Shown here: one piece after another, positions 1 through 10,566 of the stretch | How positions within the stretch are numbered: the stretch's first letter is position 1 | Layout of the letters: each line of letters opens with the position of its first letter | Assembly: GCF_030272615.1 (NCBI RefSeq) | Contig: NC_081415.1 | Span: forward strand, 101,224,796-101,288,795 | DNA from: Cryptomeria japonica | Lineage: Eukaryota; Streptophyta; Pinopsida; Cupressales; Cupressaceae | Reading direction: 5' to 3' | DNA: 64,000 nt | Program-made: the position numbers and the translations under genes | The notes under the pieces: model-generated | Databases searched by the model: none | What the model saw: the letters and a program-made list of their open reading frames with translations, nothing else | Told to the model about the DNA's origin: nothing

Positions 1-379
1 TTTCTCATTTCTTATGTGTATCACTACATTAAAACAATCACCCCCGTTGAGGCGTGTGCGATCGCTTTAACGTAGGGGGGCATACACCCTGTCTATTCCT
101 TTAGGATACTTCAAAATTTCTTGGCGAACTTAGCTTTGCCTTGAAAATTTTTGGTATTTCTTTTGCATGACTCATAGTGAGGGAACCTTACTAATGACAG
201 TCATGGTTCTCCCTCGTGATCTTCCCTTTTACTTTGTCAATCGAAGTCGTAAGATCCTTAGTCCACTGGGGGCTTGGTGTATCTTGCCTCCTTGACGTGG
301 TGAAAGTCTATTCAATGTTGTTTCCTTGTACTTTACCGGAAGTATGAGCTCACATACTCCCGCTAAAGTGGGGGCTAAA
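1..379 (+). mobile_element. 3' end of internal region of a Gypsy element (Gypsy-0), with polypurine tract
   Basis: This stretch runs directly into a long terminal repeat at 380. The last 15 bases, 365-379 (AAAGTGGGGGCTAAA), are purine-rich and stop exactly at the TG of the LTR, the place and composition of a polypurine tract that primes plus-strand DNA. I find no reading frame resembling gag or pol here, so it is probably 3' untranslated internal DNA. The rest of the element lies off the left edge. Confidence 0.65.
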
Positions 380-550
380 TGTAGCGTCCTAAAATTGTGA
401 CACTTGCAATTTCGACTGCATTTCAGTCTTCACGATGGCAACGCAACACGCAACCTGAATGGAGACCCCGAAACTTGCTCACGACACCAAAAACTGCATT
501 TTTCAAGCACCCTGGCCTGAACCTCCTTGCACCCTGCTGTCCCGGGAGGT

Positions 551-610
551 GGGACCAGAGCGCCCAGCGCCCTGGTCCCTCAGGACCAGAGCGCCCAGCG
601 CCCTGGTCCC
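551..610 (+). repeat. Two tandem GC-rich hairpin units inside the LTR
   Basis: Two near-identical units, 551-579 and 583-610, each read GGACCAGAGCGC, then a short CCA loop, then GCGCCCTGGTCC. Each can fold on itself into a strong stem. The related solo LTR carries three units (26527-26617), so copy number varies within the family. The block is far richer in GC than its surroundings. Confidence 0.75.
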
Positions 611-733
611 TGGGTCCTATTTTGGGTCCGGTCTCCTAAGGAGATTGCGGGTCTTTTTGTTTGCAATTTGGAAATTATATTTCCTGGTCGGCCTAAGGTC
701 GGGAAAATCAGTCTATCAGCCCTAATTGACAAG

Positions 734-741
734 TATATAAA
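734..741 (+). promoter_or_regulatory. Probable LTR TATA box
   Basis: TATATAAA in the middle of the LTR, downstream of the GC hairpins. The same motif is kept at the equivalent place in the solo LTR (26397-26404, other strand). Position and conservation fit the core promoter of the element; transcription itself is inferred. Confidence 0.55.
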
Positions 742-1617
742 CTACATTTTTCTCTCTCATTTGAACATAAGATGGTAGATGAAAAAAAGGTGAAAGCAAG
801 ATTCAAGCATTCAAGCATTCAAGCAATTGATCATTTCAAGTCTCCATTCAAGGCTAAGTGTTGCATTCAAGTCAAGGATTCAACCATTGAAGAGGAGATC
901 ACTTACTACATGCTACATACAACAATACAACAAACAACAACATCTAAACCTTCGCACATAAGGATACAAACATCCTTAGAACAAGGTATTAGTACTTGTT
1001 TTACATTACAGTCATTTACATTTACAGCACTTGCTCATTTCTTGGTTAATTCCAAAACTGGGGTTTGACCTAAAGGCAAACCCCTAATCCCTAACCCCCC
1101 AATCATCTTCGCTTTTCTGTGTGTAGGTTGCAGGTACGTGGCTGAAATTGAAGATCTGGAATCCTTGTGCAGAGACGAACAGATCCCCCTTCATTTCGCG
1201 GATTTTTCGGAGGACCGTGGCGCTGGGCGCCATCGTCCCGACAACTTTTGCTCAAATTTGTAGGACAGCGCCGTATCGACATTTTACTGCTAATTCCAGG
1301 TCCGCAGCTTCATCCTATAACCCGAACTCAGTTTATAAGTGAATCTTTGTCACTTTCTATGCATTCCTAGCTTAATTTCCTTAACAACATTCTTTACAAA
1401 AGAGGGTAGCCTTGCTTTCCTAACCCTTGAAATTCATTTAGCATCCAATATTACATTGTGTGGGATTGGATCTTATGAGTTTCAACCCCTCTTTTGAATG
1501 TAAAGTCTCTCCCTTAAGTGAAAAACCATCGAATCCTAGCGAACCTCCCTTCTCTCTCCTCGGAGTTGGAAGAGGGGAGAGCAACTAGGGTTCGATCGCG
1601 ATTTTTTCCGCTTTACA

Positions 1618-2704
1618 GACCTCAATAATCAATATATCACCATTAGTGACTTTATAATATAGATTACTATTAGCATTACCTTTAGTGAAACCAAGATTTA
1701 AGAGATATTTGTCCAACCTTGCATACCAAGCTCTAGGTGCCTGTTTCAATCCATATAAGGTTTTATTTAACCTGCAAACCATATTTTTATCATCTGAAAG
1801 TGAAAAGCCATTGGGTTGCTCAATATAAAATTTCTCATCAAGATCCCCATTCAGAAAAGCACACTTAACATCCATCTGATAAACCTTATAGTTTTTATGT
1901 GCAACATAGGGAAGAAATAATCTTACATCTTCAATCCTTGCTATAGATACAAAAGTTTCACCATAATCAATTCCTTCCTTCTAAGAATATTCTTTATAAA
2001 CCAATCTAGCTTTATTCCTCACAACTTGTCCATCTTCATTTAATTTATTCCTAAAAACCCATTTAGTTCCAATAACATTCTTATTTTTAGGTTGGGGAAC
2101 TAAAGTCCATGTGTTATTCTTTTCTATTTGATCTAATTCTTCTTCCATAGCTTTCATCCAACATTCATATTTGCATGCTTCAGTTACTAATACCAGTTCA
2201 ACTTGAGAAATTAAACATGCCTCATTAGCTATTAATCTTCTTCTTGTCATCACTCCATTGTTTTTATCCCCAATGATCTGATCTTCTAAATGATTCAACC
2301 TTACATACCTAGGAGTCTTCTGACTCTTTGTTCCTCTTTCCTATTCTTCAGTTACTATTAATTTTTTTGATACTGTCGGAGTAACTGGTTCAACATTTTA
2401 TTTTGGTAAAGGTGTTATTGGTTCAGTTATGATCATTTCCACTGTCAGTTCTTGCTCATAAAATCTGATTTGACTTATATTTAGCTCATCCACCTTGACA
2501 TCAACACTCTTCATAATTATCTGCAATATTTTGTTATAACATCTATATGCTTTTCTTTCATTAGAATAACCAATAAATGTTCCTTCATCACATCTAGGAT
2601 CAAATTTTCCAATGAAATCATATCTCCTAATATAACATTTACTACCAAATATTTTGAAATACTTAACTGCAGGTGTATTACCAAACCATAATTCATAAGG
2701 TGTC
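1618..2704 (-). pseudogene. Copia-1 reverse transcriptase and integrase-RT linker, truncated
   Basis: Minus-strand Copia-type RT. The N-terminal part (2298 down) has the family motif DQIEKNNTW and the GTKWVFRNKL block. The middle (1875 down) has YQMDVKCAFLNG, EQPNGF and LYGLKQAPRAWY. The frame from about 2340 to 1618 is continuous except for in-frame TAG codons at 1981-1983 and near 2337, both where Gln is usual. The RT is cut at 1617, just before the YVDD catalytic segment, by the Gypsy-0 LTR, and RNase H is missing from the window. The reading frame runs about 33 bases into the LTR as a chimera. The connector at 2421-2704 is degraded. Confidence 0.85.
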
Positions 2705-3256
2705 TTATCGATTTCTCCTTTGATTTGAATTGTTGAATGTATAAATTGTTCTCACAACTTCTCTCCAGTAGATATGAGGTAGATTAGCTTCTATCATCAT
2801 GGTTTTGGTAGCATCCAAGATAGTTTTGTTCTTTCTTTCCACAACTCCATTCTGCTGAGGTGTCTGGGGAGTAGAAAATTGTCTCCTTATGCCATGCTTC
2901 TCACAAAAGTTATTAAACTCACCGAATGTGAATTCTCCACCATGATCTGACCTTAAGCACCTAATCTTCAATCCTGTCATAGTTTCAACTTTAGCTTTAA
3001 AGATTTTAAAATATTCAAAAGCCTCAGATTTCTCCGTTAGAAAAGTAACCCACATCATTCTAGAATAATCATTAATGATTAGCATAAAATATCTATCACC
3101 TTGAAAATTTTTGATTCTAGTAGGACCACAAAAATTAGTATGATTAAGATCAAGAACATCATCAGATTTGTCTTGTATACTCTTAAAATAGGTTTTGACC
3201 TATTTTTCCATTTGACATTCTTTACATACAAGATTATAGGGCTTCACAATCTTAGG
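2705..3256 (-). pseudogene. Copia-1 integrase core
   Basis: Minus-strand Copia integrase (rve) core. It shows NDYSRMMWVTF around the first conserved region, RSDHGGEFT with the second catalytic Asp, and TPQQNGVVERKN with the catalytic Glu. The segment 2705-3085 reads openly. Upstream sequence towards 3256 continues the domain but holds several stops and at least one frame change. The enzyme would have joined Copia cDNA to the genome; this copy cannot work because RT and the frame are broken. Confidence 0.85.
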
Positions 3257-3696
3257 TATGTCTCTAACTGCCTTAGTTGAACTGATCCATGCAATCAAAA
3301 TTCACATGCCATATCCTTTTATGCCAAAGCCAACTCTCATCAATTTGTGCAATCAAACATGTCTTCTCATTGGAATTCAAATGAAATATATTACCTTTTG
3401 TCTGAGTACCGGTTGCAATTTCCAATCCAGATTTATTAATGATTTCGCATTTTCCATCCTTGAATTGTAATTAAAATCCCTTATCCACCAATTATCCTAC
3501 ACTCAAAATATTATGCCTTAAACCTTCAACATAATAAACATTATCAATATTGTGCTTACCATGTAATGATATAGTTCCTCTTCCTTTGATCATGCATTCT
3601 TTGTCATCTCCAAATCTAACCAAACCACCATCAAATTTTCGCAAAGATAGAAACTTTCTTTTATCTCCAGTCATATGATGTGAACATCCACTATCA
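3257..3696 (-). pseudogene. Copia-1 protease active site and pre-integrase region
   Basis: The minus strand reads IDSGCSHHMTGDKRKF near 3650-3696, the Asp-Ser-Gly active site of a Copia protease. It is followed by FDGGLVRFGDD and GRGTISLHGK, the usual pre-integrase segment, and by a WLWHKRIWH zinc-binding piece towards 3320. The frame changes near 3490. At 3697-3701 the coding sequence is interrupted by the LARD. It resumes at 34308, so protease and gag are now 30.6 kb apart. Confidence 0.85.
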
Positions 3697-3701
3697 ATTA
3701 C
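3697..3701. repeat. Left target-site duplication of the LARD
   Basis: ATTAC, matched by ATTAC at 34308-34312. Joining the two flanks restores a continuous Copia protease reading frame, which supports a simple insertion. Confidence 0.9.
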
Positions 3702-5587
3702 TGTAATGCCCCTACCCTAGTCAACTTTGTAAAATCGGTTTGACCTTGGTTAACCTTTTTATGTGGCATTCTTGGTTGGTTGATTTACCATTATGTAATG
3801 TTATAGTAAGATATTATGATTATTGTGCATACCTGTTAATGTGCTTTCACATCGATTTTTATGCAAGTTTATTTGTTCTCTTGATTCATGTTATTAATCT
3901 TGGGCTAACACTTTCATTATATATATATATATATGCTTGTGTGACTCATGGTTGTAGGAGATTGCAGGTATAGTACCACCTAGGTACGAGGTTCATCTTC
4001 ACCTAAATTCGCAGGTTTGAGTGTATCTCTTTGGTCCTTAGAGTTTGGATTAGGTGGTCGTAAAACCCTCATTTTACCCTAGTCGTGCTCAAGTGAGAGT
4101 CATTAGTCATCTGTTGGTTTCCCTTTTTGTTTGGGCTTGCGGGTCGTGTATCTAGTTGACTTTCTTGGGTTGCGTGCTTTGCATGTGGTAAAATTGAGTA
4201 TTTAATCCTAAGTATTTAATTTGATTTAATGTGTGTTTACGCATTTTAATTAAGGAACTAAATTAAATAGGTTTATTATATGTGATTAATCATTAATTAA
4301 AAATTGCTCTATTCATGTTTGTAGCAAGTTCAATGTAATGGTTAATTTTAAAATTGAATTTATTCAGTTTATGCATTTTGAAAGGAAAGATTTAAATTTA
4401 TTCGAAAGAAATAATTTAATCTCTTTGGCATTTTGGAATAGAAAGGTTAATTTTAATTATTTAAGAAAATTAATTTTAATTAGAAAAGCAAGTTTAATAT
4501 ATATATATTTGATATAGTGTGAAAGATTGATTTTGGGATTTTATTTTAATTAAAAATATTTTACCCTCATTAATATTTTGAAATATAAATGTTAGTTTTG
4601 ATAATATTGAGAAAATTAGAAATTAAATGAGGAAGAGAAAGCATTTTTTAAATTTTTCTAATTAGAAATTAATTTTTAATTGTGTAAAAGTATTTTTATT
4701 TAAAAATGGGACTTTTGGTCAAAGAACTTTTTCCCATTTAATCTAGGTTAGGAAAATATTTTTGAGAGGATGATTTTTGGAAAACATTTGCAGGAGAGAC
4801 ATTTTGGAAAATGTTTTTTGGGAGAATATTTTTGAAGGAAGATGGATTTCTAGAGCTTGCAGGTTGGGCTCTCCTTCAAATCTCTTCCAGGAGTGCTGAA
4901 TCAGGTACATCTCTGGTTCATTTTGTGGTTTCTCTGTTTAAGAAATTATTTTTGGATTCTGTAGAAATATGGTTGTGAAGGTTAAAAATCTCATTTATTT
5001 AGGGAAATGAAAGAGTTGTAGTTTAATCTCCAACTCAAACCCTCCTTGTTTTTTGTCCAAACCTCTAGATTTAATTTGAGTTGCTCAGATTGATTTAAAA
5101 AGAAAAGAGAACAAACATTAGGGTTTGGTTGTTCTTGATAAATTTTTGTTTAAAACTCCATTGAATGTTTATGTTTAAGTTCTAAATCAAAAATTAGTTT
5201 GGGGTTTGGAAGATTGGTTGAATCATTGCGTGAGAAATGATTCTTTTGCCCAAATATGATATTTGGTTGAGGAAAGATTGCCTGTCTAGTTATTCTAAAA
5301 AATTTAATATGTGAAAAACCAAGAAGTTCTAAAATTTATTTCTTTGTTTTGTCTCTGTCTGAGACTTTGCATTTGGGGGTTTTGTTTATTTTTCTAAATA
5401 AAATTAAAAAAAAAAAATTTTCCCTTTTCTGGGTCTAGTTATTCTATAAATGTAAATAAATTAAAAAAACCCATGGTATTTTGAAAAACTGTTTTAAGTC
5501 TCTGTTGAGACTATATTTTGGACTGGGAACTTATTATTTTTAATAGTAAAGAAATTTTAAAAATAAAATATTTTACCCCACCACGTG

Positions 5588-5702
5588 GGATGGTAGCCGA
5601 CTACTACCATAGGGTAGCAGGTTGCTACCATATGGTAGCAGCGCTACCAGTGGTAGAGGACTGCTACCAAGGTATGGTAGCAGCACTACCAATGGTAGCA
5701 AC
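5588..5702. repeat. Cluster of palindromic GGTAGC / GCTACC words
   Basis: About ten alternating copies of TGGTAGC and GCTACCA within 115 bases, several forming perfect palindromes around CCATATGG. The 3' LTR has only a few of them (32130-32160), so the array expanded or contracted between the two LTRs of one element. Confidence 0.7.
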
Positions 5703-5951
5703 TCCCTTCCCCATACTTCTATTTCATGGTGTGCTTCGGCCCACATATAAATGCATCGAGTTTTATTATTTGGTTTATTTAAAAAGTTTTTTTTTAATAT
5801 TATCTATTAAAGAAAAAGTTTTTAATATAGTTTTTATTAATTATTATTTAATATATATTTTATTAATCAAGGATTAATATATATATTAATTAATACTTAA
5901 TTTGTAAATTTGATTATTGATTATTAATTTTACATATTTTTTTAATCACGA

Positions 5952-5954
<3 letters not shown>

Positions 5955-5984
<30 letters not shown>
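5955..5984. repeat. (TA)15 microsatellite
   Basis: Uninterrupted alternating T and A in the 5' LTR of the LARD. A related but different run lies at the equivalent place in the 3' LTR near 32437-32471. Confidence 0.95.
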
Positions 5985-5987
<3 letters not shown>

Positions 5988-7837
5988 TAATATTTAATTT
6001 GTACTTTTCTCTATGTATGCAAGGAAGTATCGGTTTAGTTAAGAAATGAGTATCAATTTTTATTTTCCTTTGCATGTATATCTTCATTTTTGGAAAGTTT
6101 ATGCTTGTTTGGGGATATGAGAGTGGTTTATTTATTTCAAAAAGAAAAGAAGGGAATACCATATTTAGTTGGTTAATGTTTATTTAATTATACTCATGTG
6201 AATTTGGCTTTAAAACTCATGATGATATATTTATGTTATGTTGTGGTGCATATGAACTTAGCGAGTTAGAAAACCATGAATGACCTGTACCTAGATAAGG
6301 TAGTTAACTACAATCAAACTTAGATCCTTTAGAAAACTGGACTGATTTTTAATGTTTAATCAATACGGAAAAAGATTGTCTCTTCCGGTTATTGCCTATG
6401 CATGTTTAAATTTATGTATTTGCATTTGCTTATGGAATGGAAAGTCCTTGATTGTAATTGTTGGTTATTGTCGTTTGTTGATTAGGGTACCTACTTATGT
6501 CCTTGATCTCGAGTATTTACTATTTTCATGTGATGGTTTGTATCCGGTCATGTCCTTCATGCGGGTGTTGATTATTGGTTTGTGGTTGACCATAGCTAGT
6601 TAGGTCTCTAGTTAGAGTACCATCAGTCAATGCACCTCATATGAAGTTTTGTTTGACCAAGTGGGTAATCCTACTATATTGTACTCTATTTGCTTGACCT
6701 TGTGTATTCTTGGGTTTTAGGAGTTCATTTGAACATGTTCACTAGTGTGTTATTGTGTTGTCTTTGATAGAAGCACTATGTGGACTCATCCTATTGTTTA
6801 TGCCCTTGTGAGAACCTGATATTCATGTTAGATCATGGGTTTCTTATGATGGGTTGCAAAGACTTAGTTTCACGGATTCTCTAGTTGATCTTTGTATTTG
6901 TTTCTTATTATGTTCAGTTGGATCCTTTTCCTATTCAAGGATCATTCTTGTAATTATTGACCAATGCAGTCGTATGTATTATTGGTTTATGTACGCCTTG
7001 ATGGCAGGATTTAAATGATGTGGACCTTATGTATTCTTCACCCTATTATTTTATCAAAGGGGTCTTGTAGTTGAGCAGACTCGGAGATGTAGCCCACTAG
7101 GGGTGAACTTTGATATCATTTTGGTGTTATGTGGTGTTTATGTTCTTTTGTTTCCTCTTTAATTTAGCATGTATGGATGACATTATGTTAAAATGTGTAA
7201 TGTGGATTAGATGAAGTTAATTGTAAATGCATATATGTATTAATCTTATTAATGCAATAATTTGGGTTACAAAGAATGTAAATTTGAATAATGGAATGTA
7301 CTCATTTGTTGATAATGCAATTAAAGTATGCCCGGAAAGAATTCGTTATCCTATAATGAAATTAAAGTATGTAATGAAATTAGGTGCATGACTTATGTTT
7401 TAATGAAAGTTTGGACGAAATGTATGGTTAAAATTGTAATGGATGAACCTCATCATGTTATCTATATTTTAACTTTAATGGATGAACTTCATCATGTTAT
7501 CTATATTTTCGACCGTAATGGATGAACTCATCTTGTTATCTATAATTTTAATTTACTGAATGAATTATATCCTTGTTTTAAAGTAATAACATGTAATTAA
7601 GTTAATCAGCTTATTTGGTTTAATTAGTGTGGGTTGAGTTAAGTGTTGAATCAAGTAATCACGTTGGGAAACCCTTTAGGTGTTAGTTATGTCTTCCACT
7701 GTATTATCTAAACATATGATAACTCATTGTATCATCATGTTGTGTTTAAAACTCTTAAAAAAAATTAAAAAATATTTGCACTCTATTCTTGATTTTTAGC
7801 CTTATCCCTTTGGGGTTTCATGGTGGGGCATTACATT

Positions 7838-7849
7838 TGGTATCAGAGC
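7838..7849 (+). other. LARD primer binding site (initiator Met tRNA)
   Basis: TGGTATCAGAGC lies two bases after the LTR end at 7835. This is the standard plant iMet-tRNA primer site used for minus-strand DNA synthesis. It sets the element's direction as plus. Confidence 0.9.
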
Positions 7850-8038
7850 CTAGGTTGCAAACACTAGGATCTCTAGTGTCACTTGTGCCCTTAGTTGGTG
7901 TGAGGTGTATCTACCTTATGTTGTATGCTTGTCCTCCTTTTCTATGTGTTTGATTGAGGCATAGGATCTTGAAGATCTTAAGGACTCATGTTCTATTCTT
8001 TTGCATATTATTTCAAGCAAACCTTAATTATGTGTAAC
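7850..8038 (+). mobile_element. LARD internal leader, non-coding
   Basis: Sequence between the primer site and the Gypsy-1 insertion. I see no gene. It resumes at 25342 after the nested element. Confidence 0.7.
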
Positions 8039-8043
8039 GTGTG
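8039..8043. repeat. Left target-site duplication of Gypsy-1
   Basis: GTGTG, matched by GTGTG at 25337-25341. The left site sits in a short GT run, so the exact phase is slightly ambiguous, but the ends chosen give TG...CA LTRs. Confidence 0.8.
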
Positions 8044-9164
8044 TGTGTGAGCTTGAATTTCATCCTTAGAATGTTACCTGTAATAAGTTAGTTTCACAAA
8101 ATAAAAATAGAAATGCATACAAGAAATCCAAATTCAACCAATGAAACTGCATGAAATACATATTAAAATAAAATATTATTTTACCTTCATGGCTTATGTC
8201 TCATTGTGTCCTAACTCCACTATTCCTGGTTGCAGATGGTGTGCTCTTAGACAATGCATTGTTGGCTTCCAAGATGGCATATGAAGAATGGACTGATAAC
8301 TTTTAGTTAACTGATACTATGATATGCAAATACTACATGATTTTGCTAAAATGATTATGCTAAAATGCTATATGATATTGCTATTTGCTTCAAAAACTCA
8401 CGGATGCATATGATTAGCTTGAAGACTATTTTTCAAGACGAACTCTCTCTCAACTGAAGCTCTTGATTTTATAGACTTCGAGAGGATTAGATGATGTGGC
8501 TCAGATCAATGGTCATGATAAGATCTATAGATTTGAATGGTTGTGAGAAAAGGTGAAGGTTGAGAGAAAGGGGGAAGGAGAAGACAAGTGTCACTCATCT
8601 CACCTTGATTGGGTTGCTGACTGAGAGAATCTAGGGATGGTTGGAGAAAATTTAGGCATGGTAGGACAAGTGGACTCAAGTCCTTCCTAAGATGTAGGGG
8701 GTGTTGGAGAGGATATAGGAAATACTTATGAAATGTGTACATACACAATTTTCATTAAATTTGGAAGTTGAAGATAAATGATGGATTAATATTTAAGAAA
8801 TATTAATTTTCTTAGCCACATGTTTGATGAGTTGGCAAAGGGAAGATGAAGTGGAGATGAAGGTTGAGTTGGAAGAAGGATTAAATAATTTAGGAAATTA
8901 TTTAATATTTGAGACTATAGGATAGGAGAATAATCATTAAATATTAGATATTTAATTGATTGAAGAAGATAATTAAATATTAGATATTTAATTAATTAGA
9001 AGAATAGGATAAATGAATTAATTAATAAAATATTAATTAATAGAAAGACATGAAATGAATTAAATAAATTAATCTTTTCAAATTAACTATTTAATAGACA
9101 AATAAATATTAAATAAATATTAAATATTCATTTAATTGCTCATAGCCAATTTTAGGTGTATACA
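8044..9164 (-). repeat. 3' LTR of Gypsy-1 (1121 bp)
   Basis: On the plus strand it starts TGTGTGAGC and ends GTGTATACA. Just beyond it, at 9165-9180, lies the polypurine tract in minus orientation. A TATA-like CTATAAAA lies at 8467-8474 on the minus strand. AT-rich blocks of TTAATTAA and TTAAATA words fill 8880-9130. Confidence 0.9.
8467..8474 (-). promoter_or_regulatory. Probable Gypsy-1 LTR TATA box (3' LTR copy)
   Basis: The minus strand reads CTATAAAA, conserved at 24637-24644 in the other LTR. Orientation agrees with the gag-pol direction. Confidence 0.5.
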
Positions 9165-9180
9165 TTTTGCCCCTCTTTGA
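9165..9180 (-). other. Gypsy-1 polypurine tract
   Basis: The minus strand reads TCAAAGAGGGGCAAAA and abuts the LTR start TGTATACAC. Such a tract primes plus-strand synthesis. It fixes the element orientation as minus. Confidence 0.8.
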
Positions 9181-9725
9181 AAGGATGTCGAAACAACATT
9201 GTTTCAAAGATTAAATCAAGTTTCGATAATGCCTGATAGAAATTGAAAATCCAGATTGTGTGCCCCCTTAGGAGATTGATCGTGAAATTATCAAAAATTC
9301 TAGTTTGAACGATTAATCTCATGATAATTGATAAAAATTTAGTCAATTAAATTCATTTGGAAAAAAAAAAATTAAATTGCTCCATTGAAATTAATTAGTC
9401 TTCAAAAATAGTAAATATAAAATTAACCAAGGCTAATTTTAACTTCATTTATATCCTTGTCAGCTTTTTGTTTGAAAATATTCTTGCTGAGGTGGTGAAA
9501 TGGTGATTTCGGTGGAGTGTCATTGATTTGAGCGAGTTTGGCGTTACCAGCAGCCTATCGAGTATGGGTATCTAGTAAGTATCTTATCTTGAGCTTTGTT
9601 TTCAAGTTTTCGTTCAAATTTTCATGTTTTTATGAACTTTTTTTTGGATTTTTTGAATTTTTTTGATTTTTTTGGCATTATTTTAGCACTTTTGTAGTTT
9701 GTTTTAGCTCATATACAACTAGGTT
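9181..9725 (-). mobile_element. Gypsy-1 3' untranslated region, first part
   Basis: Non-coding sequence between the polypurine tract and the minisatellite. I recognise no gene. T-rich runs occur at 9630-9690. Confidence 0.6.
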
Positions 9726-9730
9726 TTATG

Positions 9731-10005
9731 CAGATGCATAGATTAGTGCATATGCTCTGTATGTTAGTGCTTATGTTCAAGATGTTAGCGCATATGCATA
9801 GGGTAGTGCAAATGCTTTGTTTGTTAGCACATATGCCCCGAAAGGTAGCGTTTTTGCATGGTTTAGCGTTTAAGTTTATAGTTTTAGCACTTTTGTTAAA
9901 AAGGATAGCACATATGCACTAATTTAGCACATTTGTTTTTAGGTTTAGCACATTTATTGTAGTTTGGCACAAATGCTCAATAGGATAGCGCTTTTGCTTA
10001 AATTG
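9731..10005. repeat. Minisatellite with core TTAGCRCATATGC
   Basis: About 12 degenerate units with cores such as TTAGCGCATATGC, TTAGCACATATGC and TAGTGCAAATGC, spaced about 15-30 bases apart. The same core, in reverse orientation, fills 23768-24110 at the other end of the internal region, so the two arrays are complementary to each other within one transcript. Confidence 0.8.
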
Positions 10006-10116
10006 ATATTTTTGATAAGTCCAAAAGCTAAAAGTCACTTTGATAAGTAGATTTAATATGTTTAATATGCATTGATGATGAAATAGGGTCATGATTTAAT
10101 GATTGCATGAATGCGT

Positions 10117-10335
10117 GATTGATAGATCGATAGATAGTTTTGATTGCTAGATTGATAGAGTAGCTCTAATTAGCTTGATTAATAGAGTAACTTTGATTAG
10201 CTTGATTGATAGAGTAGCTTTGATTAGCTTGATTGATAGAGTAGCTTTGATTAGATTAATTGATTGATTGATAGAGTAGCTCTGATTAGCTTGATTGATA
10301 AAGTAGCCCTAATTATCTTGATTGATAAAATAGCT
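10117..10335. repeat. Tandem repeat with unit of about 27 bp (TTGATAGAGTAGCTYTGATTAGC)
   Basis: About seven head-to-tail units sharing GATAGAGTAGC and GATTAGCTTGATT. The array lies between the minisatellite and the PMD gene. Related GATAGATAGAT words continue to 10525. Confidence 0.85.
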
Positions 10336-10566
10336 CTAAGAAACTGATTTAGTTTCTGATGTAAGAGCTTAGTAGAGTTTTTGAGTAAAACTCAATGATT
10401 GATAAAAAAACCATGATGGATAGGTTTTAAAATGTTTTGATAGCATAAGTTGCTTCAATTTGATTTTATAGATAGATAGCGTAGTTTGCTTCAGTTTGAT
10501 TTGATAGATAGATAGATTTGACGTTTGATTTTGATATGTTTTGATTGATTTCTCTTGACAAAATAG

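Larger units (their letters stand above)
380..1617 (+). repeat. 3' LTR of Gypsy-0 (1238 bp)
   Basis: It begins TGTAGCGTCC and ends CCGCTTTACA, the TG...CA ends of an LTR. An inverted copy of the same family, a solo LTR, lies at 25566-26788, which fixes both boundaries. A polypurine tract stands immediately upstream, so this is the 3' LTR of a plus-strand element. Immediately after 1617 the sequence switches into the RT of a minus-strand Copia element, so Gypsy-0 inserted there. The matching left target duplication would be GACCT (1618-1622) and lies outside the window. It contains a TATA box (734-741) and two GC-rich hairpins (551-610). Confidence 0.85.
3702..7835 (+). repeat. 5' LTR of the LARD (4134 bp)
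   Basis: It starts TGTAATGCCCC and ends GCATTACA. It is AT-rich and holds no credible gene; small open frames recur in both LTRs only because the LTRs are duplicates. It differs from the 3' LTR mainly in simple repeats: it lacks the long AT run seen at 31993-32104 and the TACA run at 30336-30389, and it has a larger cluster of GGTAGC/GCTACC palindromes (5588-5702). Confidence 0.9.

Noticed and set aside
397-778. Three overlapping frames in the Gypsy-0 LTR
   Set aside because: They are spread over the hairpin repeats and the promoter region of an LTR; there is no consistent frame between the two family copies.
3740-3973. Hydrophobic open frame also found at 30145-30432
   Set aside because: It is repeated only because it lies in both LTRs of the LARD; it has no start context or conservation beyond that and runs into microsatellites.
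7328-7525. Small frame conserved at 33802-33999
   Set aside because: Same reason: LTR duplicates. The seven differences are mostly amino-acid changing, so there is no sign of protein selection.
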